Below are positions 55,008-59,568 of a stretch of DNA of 59,568 bases, in pieces; position 1 is the first letter of the stretch, and each line of letters begins with the position of its first letter. Made by a program: the position numbers and the translations under genes. The stretch covers positions 1-59,568 of the forward strand of contig JAPLIB010000014.1 in NCBI GenBank assembly GCA_026389335.1, in the 5' to 3' direction. This DNA is from Cyanobacteriota bacterium. GTDB taxonomy: Bacteria > Cyanobacteriota > Cyanobacteriia > PCC-6307 > Cyanobiaceae. The notes beneath the pieces were generated by a model, which saw only the letters and a program-made list of their open reading frames with translations, had not been told where the DNA came from and ran no database searches.

Positions 55008-56327
55008 TCAGTCAGGTGCAGATGTAGTTACAGAATGGGGGCTTGACGCAAGCGGGGGAACAGAGAAGACGGACTCGCGCTCCACAACGATGACCAGAAA
55101 GACCAGCGCAGAGAGCCAACCCAACACCTGGATCGCGATTAAAATTTGCGGCGAGGGGAGAAGATAAAGAACGCCAGGCGCAAGCAGAAACATCCAGATC
55201 CAGACGAACAGGAGCGCAGCCAATGACTTAAGCAGCTGACCGTACTGGGGCAGTCGGGTCAGACGAAACAGGCCGATCAGTGGCAAGAGTAACAACAAAT
55301 CGTCATACCAGCGGTGATAAGCCCACACGCGGGCAACAATTGACGTAACCCCAAGCAACAGCCAAAGATCAGCCCTGCGGTTGCGAAAAATCCAGGCTCC
55401 AAGCGCTAACAATATACCAACGGAGACCGGCATATTGAGACGGCTGAGATGAAAATAAGCAAGCAAGTTGTGGACTGTGCCGTAACCACCGAGAACCGAG
55501 CCCGCCACAGTGCCACCGTGTGCCTTTCGCGCCCATTGAGAAACAAATCGTACTGGCTGCACACTGTGGCCAGTCCTTTGAAACGCGTGGAGCTGAAACG
55601 AAATAGCAAAAGCCGAGAGGGCGAGATAGGCAGAAACAACGTAAGCACCTGGCCGGAAACGAGGCGGTCGGAGGAGCAGCAGCCAAAAGAAGGGTGCGGC
55701 GATTGTCGGCTGGATGAGAGCCACAACCATCAGCCCAGAACCAATCCATAAGTGGCGCTTGGAGAGCAATGGCTGGGCAAGCAGCAGCAGAGAGCTAAGT
55801 AGTAAAGGCAGCACAAAGAGCACCAGCTGGCCGTTGCCAAGGGCTGCACCAGTCGCATAAAAGGCAAAAGGCATTAAACCGATAAAAATACGTTCATGGC
55901 GAGCCTGAGCAAGGCTATGACGCACAAGCTGCCAACTGAAGACAGAAACCGAGATCAGCGAAAGGATATACCAGGCAATCTTTACAACACGCCAGCGAAT
56001 TGAGCTGAATGCAATCTTAAAGAGTGCATAGCTTGCCGGTGGATATACCGCATCTGGGAACAGATTTCCATAAACCCTACGACCAAGGAACCATGCCCGA
56101 GTTTCCCTGAAGCGGTTATGAAGATCGATTGCCCCAGGACTAATGTGACGATTAGCGATAACACCAGGATCAGCAAAATAGCGGAAGCTCTGGTAAGCGA
56201 GCCAAGCCATAGCTAAGAAAGCCATCAGAGCAATAATGGCCAGCCACAAATTACGCGGTCGACCAAGCAGCCAGGATTCACGGTTGTCGAGCACGGGAAG
56301 AGCCTTAAAAATGCCGTTTGACTTCAT
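55008..56327 (-). CDS. GT87/DUF2029-like membrane glycosyltransferase
   Basis: 439 residues, 9-11 hydrophobic spans, with a first large loop carrying an acidic motif region (PGAIDLHNRFRETRAWFLGRRVYGNLFPDAVYPP) typical of GT-C enzymes. The late motif WAYHRWYDDLLLLLPL parallels FYHRYYDN of the GT2-GT87 fusion in this cluster. Probably transfers a sugar from a polyprenyl phosphate donor on the outer face of the inner membrane. Base composition is lower in GC than the chromosome average here. ATG at 56327. Confidence 0.75.
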   Translation of the reverse strand: MKSNGIFKALPVLDNRESWLLGRPRNLWLAIIALMAFLAMAWLAYQSFRYFADPGVIANRHISPGAIDLHNRFRETRAWFLGRRVYGNLFPDAVYPPASYALFKIAFSSIRWRVVKIAWYILSLISVSVFSWQLVRHSLAQARHERIFIGLMPFAFYATGAALGNGQLVLFVLPLLLSSLLLLAQPLLSKRHLWIGSGLMVVALIQPTIAAPFFWLLLLRPPRFRPGAYVVSAYLALSAFAISFQLHAFQRTGHSVQPVRFVSQWARKAHGGTVAGSVLGGYGTVHNLLAYFHLSRLNMPVSVGILLALGAWIFRNRRADLWLLLGVTSIVARVWAYHRWYDDLLLLLPLIGLFRLTRLPQYGQLLKSLAALLFVWIWMFLLAPGVLYLLPSPQILIAIQVLGWLSALVFLVIVVERESVFSVPPLASSPHSVTTSAPD

Positions 56328-56381
56328 AATGGAATCAACTCAGGAGATTAAGCAAGAAGTTCGCGACTCAGTTTGCAGCGG

Positions 56382-57485
56382 CTATCCACTAAAACGTGGA
56401 GTGTCATCATCGGCCATTGCCTGAACTATCTCGCGCCGCACGATGAAATAGTAGACCCCTCCGAATGCTGCAATCGCAAGAGTAGCGACTCGAAAGGCAA
56501 CCGCTGCGAGGAAACCAGCTGCTCCAGCGTTGGCTAAAGACACATCAGGGGGGCGTACTTGCCCATAAAACCATTGCATTGCACCTTCGAGGGCACCTGT
56601 ACCGGCGGGCAAGGGAATAAAAGCCGCAAAGAGCTGGGCAGATGGCAAGAAAAAGAAATGTGAAACCAAGCTCGGAACCCAGGCGTCATTGATCCAAAGG
56701 GCGCAGCAATAAAATCCAGTAATCTGACCGATCTGGCAGATTAAGCCCAGAGACAGGGCTAGCCACACCACCGCCGGACGTGACTGATAAAGCAACAGGG
56801 ACTCAGTCAGTTCACTGAACATTCCACCAAGACCTGGCAATCCTTCCAACAATCGGAACAGATAAGAATGTCTTCGCTGCGGTCGCAGGATCAAGACCAG
56901 CAGCGTGAGGCCGAGCACACTGCCACTCCACATCAGCAATCGTACGGGATACAGCGCAGGTCGATCAAGAACTGGCATGGGCACGAAACTGGCTAAGGCT
57001 CCAACAAGAAATAAAGCCTGTAATCCAACCAGTCGATCGAGAATCACGGTAGCCACAGCGGCTGAGCGACGACTGCGCTGATTTTTGGCAATCAAAACAG
57101 CCCTGACAATATCGCCGCCAACAGCTCCAGGTGCCAGGATATTTGAGACCAATCCGATAAATCCAAGCCTGATCGCCTGGAATGGCGAGAAGCTAAATCG
57201 CTGAGCTCGCACCAATAGCCACCACCTCATGAAAGTGACCAAATAAGTGGCCAGAAGTATCAGCAATGCCAGCCAGAGATAGCCCCAAGACTTGGGAGCC
57301 GAGCCAATCTGAAAAACCGCCTGCCGCTGACTGATGTACAGGTAACAGATCAGTGAGAGTGCAACAGGCCATTTCAACCAACTCCATAGTTGCAAGAGTC
57401 GTACCACTAGTATCAGTGCAAAAGTGCCAATGCTGCAGTACGGCCACTTTCCCAAGCCATACCAGCGATGAAAGGCACTCTGCAA
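56382..57485 (-). CDS. LPG_synthase_TM / UPF0104 membrane protein
   Basis: 367 residues with about eight hydrophobic spans. Family motifs: LVTFMRWWLLVRAQ, NILAPGAVGGDIVRAVLIAKNQ, AVATVILDRLVGL and the late FIPLPAGTGALEGAMQWFY. The family includes lysylphosphatidylglycerol synthase membrane domains and AglD2-like proteins often encoded in glycan clusters; some may flip lipids. No catalytic synthase domain is attached, so a flippase-like or accessory role is favoured. The next gene starts 54 bases downstream and probably shares the transcript. Confidence 0.82.
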   Translation of the reverse strand: MQSAFHRWYGLGKWPYCSIGTFALILVVRLLQLWSWLKWPVALSLICYLYISQRQAVFQIGSAPKSWGYLWLALLILLATYLVTFMRWWLLVRAQRFSFSPFQAIRLGFIGLVSNILAPGAVGGDIVRAVLIAKNQRSRRSAAVATVILDRLVGLQALFLVGALASFVPMPVLDRPALYPVRLLMWSGSVLGLTLLVLILRPQRRHSYLFRLLEGLPGLGGMFSELTESLLLYQSRPAVVWLALSLGLICQIGQITGFYCCALWINDAWVPSLVSHFFFLPSAQLFAAFIPLPAGTGALEGAMQWFYGQVRPPDVSLANAGAAGFLAAVAFRVATLAIAAFGGVYYFIVRREIVQAMADDDTPRFSG

Positions 57486-58358
57486 TGAATCACCATAGAC
57501 TCGAAGAGATTAAAGCCAAAGACGATCGCGTCGAGCACAGTCACTTTAACATGGGATTGATTCGTGCTAACGATTTTCCGCAAGACGGTGCCAATCTAGC
57601 TCTGAGCCCGAATCTCAGCACCCATCCTGATCACTTATACCAGGCAGAATGAATCCGGCCACGGTACGCACAGGCTTGGCAAGTCCTTGAACAATTCCAT
57701 GATCCAGAAGTACACCCAATGCCAATACCATGGCCGCTGTCGCGAACTCAGAGCTAACACGAATATTGCTGCTGACCAACATCGTGAAGGAGTGATCTCC
57801 CTGGCGATTGGAAGTTTAGCGTTGGTGGTTTCGCTTGGCAGAATCGTTGGTTGCAGTGCCATGCCTGAAGCGCTGATCTCTGCCCCGAGCTGACAACTTC
57901 AGGCATCTTACGCCGATGGCTCACCACGAGGAGAGGCCACTGGTGCAGAAGACCAGAAAAGTGCAAGCCGCCCATGCCTGCCGCCACTGGGTGAGCAGGA
58001 ATCTGAGGAGGTCCAACTCCCGCACCCGCCAGGGTCATGCGTGATCAGGACCAAGCCTGTCCCTTTGAACGGGAGCCAGAAGACCCGCCTAAGGTTTACC
58101 CGGATCGTCGGAACAATCCGCACTAACCCCATTGGGCAATCAAAAATCAACGCAGGATTAACCCTGGGGCACAAGGAATCCTTCGCCTGCCGCGAACAAC
58201 ACTAGATCCTCAACCGAATCCATGATAGCGAAGAGGAAGAGGCCATCATCGGACAACTCTCGCGGCGCAGAAATACTAGTTACGACTATATTTTAACGCA
58301 GACACTGATCATTAAACCGAACAGCATCTCTCCAGATCTCAGTTACCGAATCTTCTCC
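57486..58358. other. Gene-poor stretch
   Basis: No established gene. One short membrane-like frame is listed separately (57615-57782). The remainder is a mix of GC-rich and AT-rich pieces without recognisable coding or RNA features, in keeping with a decayed island edge before the transposase. Confidence 0.45.
57615..57782 (-). CDS. Possible small membrane protein (55 aa)
   Basis: ATG at 57782 reads MLVSSNIRVSSEFATAAMVLA, then LGVLLDHGIVQGLAKPV and a short tail to TGA at 57615. Composition is that of one or two short membrane helices. It may instead be the fragment end of a permease. An AGGGAG lies about 16 bases before the ATG. Confidence 0.28.
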   Translation of the reverse strand: MLVSSNIRVSSEFATAAMVLALGVLLDHGIVQGLAKPVRTVAGFILPGISDQDGC

Positions 58359-58775
58359 TCACGGGGATGCTGAGGCCCGAGGAACGGCTTCCAAATGAGG
58401 GGGCAGTCCAGCCGGCACAAGTTCCTGCTGGCCATCAACAACAAGGGCGACCGTAACGAGGCACTGACCAATCGCTAAGGCCGGGCCAGTTGGAACCTCC
58501 CCTTGGATCGCAGCCATGTTCGCACCTGACGAGTTAAAAGTGCTGCTGAAGACCTTGACGGCCGCCCCGCGGATTTCCTGCGTCGTTGTGGCGATGGCAA
58601 GAGTGGAATTCTTCTGGTATCTTGATGGTCCTGGAGGGAACGAATACAGAACGCCAAGTTCTTCCAGTCGAGCCGCAAGGGTTGTGGATGCGCTTGGCAT
58701 TAACATAGTCTTGACATGAATATCACTAAGCTCCTCAGGAATCCAGGCCACACTCTGGCGCTGCAGCGAGCTCAC
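58359..58775 (-). CDS. Hypothetical protein (138 aa), uncertain
   Basis: An open frame from a GTG at 58775 with balanced, protein-like composition (SVAWIPEELSDIHVKTMLMP, LEELGVLYSFPPGPSRYQK, LVTVALVVDGQQELVPAG). The frame is open further upstream, so the real start is unclear. No signal peptide or membrane helix. No family recognised. It could be an orphan from an earlier mobile element. Confidence 0.35.
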   Translation of the reverse strand: MSSLQRQSVAWIPEELSDIHVKTMLMPSASTTLAARLEELGVLYSFPPGPSRYQKNSTLAIATTTQEIRGAAVKVFSSTFNSSGANMAAIQGEVPTGPALAIGQCLVTVALVVDGQQELVPAGLPPHLEAVPRASASP

Positions 58776-59010
58776 CGGCCTGCGGCCATCTACCTTGACG
58801 GCCTCGCTGTCACAAGGCCTTGATCTTCGCCATCAAGCTCACTGGTGCAAGGATGAGAAAGTTCGCAACGTTCCTGACTGGGTGCCAGCAACCTTCTACA
58901 GTCAGATTCCAGTTGGGAAACTGCCGGTTTTTACGGGTACGACGCACCCTTAAGAGTTTGCTGAAAAACCCGGCCCCCTCTGCCAGAATTGGGCAGCTGC
59001 CCATTCGTTG

Positions 59011-59568
59011 ATGCGAGGCCAACAAGAGCGCAGCAGCTCTTTGTTCTCCTACGTCTCGATCGAGGAGCGGATCCCGACCAGCCATCCGCTCAGGCGGATT
59101 CGCAGGTTGGCGGATCAAGCGCTTGATCGTCTCAATCCCACCTTCTGCAGGCTGTATGCCCTGGAGGGCCGCCCATCGGTTCCACCGGAACAACTACTGC
59201 TGGCCTCACTGCTGCAGGCGTTCTACGGGATCCGCTCCGAAAGTGATCGGCTCCTCAATGACGACGTCATGGGGCTGTTCCTGGAGAAGCTGATGGGAGC
59301 GCCTGAGGTCAAGCCCCTGCTCAGTGACGAGCACTTCTCGGTGGACGGCACGTTGCTACAGGCCTGGGCCTCCCATGCCTCCCTGAAGCGGATCGATGGC
59401 CAGGAGGATCCTCCGCCTCCACCCACTGGTCCTGGTGAGGGGTTCGGTGCTCCCAAAGAAGGCAAGAAGCGAGCCAAAGGCGACTTTCGTGGCATCAAGC
59501 TCAGCAACGAGACTCACCGCTCCAGCACGGATCCCGAGGCCTTGCTGGCCCGGAAATCCAATGCCCAT
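59011..59568 (+). mobile_element. IS5/IS1182-like transposase, internally deleted, runs off the window
   Basis: The ATG at 59011 opens 186 codons that continue past the window. The N-terminus (RSSSLFSYVSIEERIPTSHPLRRIRR, LALEGRPSVPPEQLLLASLLQAFYGIRSE) and the block LLSDEHFSVDGTLLQAWAS, with the first DDE Asp, are typical of the family. Between IRSES and DRLLNDDV about 45 residues normally present are missing in frame, including the Y-N-x-L-x-R-W-F motif. The copy is therefore probably inactive. GAGTTTGCTGAAAAAC at about 58951-58966 resembles a terminal sequence of such elements and may mark the left end. Confidence 0.8.

Noticed and set aside
57917..58050. Short basic ORF (MAHHEERPLVQKTRKVQ...)
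   Set aside because: About 42 codons, no ribosome site and no family; chance frame.
58790..58948. Possible glutathione S-transferase-like fragment on the plus strand (VPDWVPATFYSQIPVGKLPVF)
   Set aside because: Only about 25 residues look suggestive, there is no start codon in a sensible place, and frames on the other strand are equally plausible.

Overview
The window looks like a chromosome segment of a high-GC unicellular cyanobacterium of the Synechococcus/Cyanobium type. The evidence is a cyanobacterial-type NDH-2, an ARTO-type terminal oxidase cluster, a Nif11-domain protein, a dense gene layout, and housekeeping genes (pgk, murG, relA/spoT, rluD-like, ylqF-like, glgX) whose sequences fit that group. 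No rRNA, tRNA or CRISPR array was recognised.

Layout. 1-1.9 kb is a decayed edge: a truncated response regulator and a 3' remnant of a second selO. 1.9-5.7 kb holds a long acidic low-complexity ORF convergent with intact selO. 5.9-12.7 kb carries small membrane proteins, relA/spoT, a fused two-domain oligopeptide-type ABC ATPase, a channel-like protein with an altered selectivity filter, and a DoxX-like protein. 13.2-20 kb is carbohydrate related: glgX, then an SDR (glucose dehydrogenase-like), an MFS transporter and an exported beta-rich protein in one tight operon, facing a gluconolactonase-like lipoprotein.

20-32.4 kb is the most interesting part. It holds NDH-2, a Nif11 protein, and a seven-gene operon with almost no spacing: two DUF2231 membrane proteins, oxidase subunits II, I and III, a GMC-family flavoprotein and an MGH1/GH63-like glycosidase. 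A second GMC protein follows. Subunit II has lost every CuA ligand of the C-x-E-x-C-x3-H-x2-M loop and subunit I has the YSHPAVY motif, so this is the alternative (ARTO, probably quinol-oxidising) type. The GMC protein inside the operon has lost the usual catalytic His and Asn; the second one keeps them and has a Cys-rich insertion. My inference is a dedicated sugar/polyol-to-quinol-to-O2 module.

32.5-36.4 kb holds an HlyD-type adaptor (like those of NHLP/Nif11 peptide export) and a TolC-like protein, each coupled to very small membrane proteins, two of which are paralogs. 36.5-50.9 kb is mostly housekeeping (rluD-like, ylqF-like, uspA, pgk with a clear terminator, murG, cobD/cobC-like), a LuxR-type regulator, several small exported proteins, and a translationally coupled two-component operon flanked by exported-protein genes.

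50.9-57.5 kb is an envelope glycosylation cluster: a GT2-GT87 fusion, a GT2 gene whose 5' part is gone next to an IS5-like transposase, a second GT87-like protein and an LPG_synthase_TM/UPF0104 protein. 57.5-59.6 kb is gene-poor and ends in a transposase gene with an internal deletion that runs off the window.
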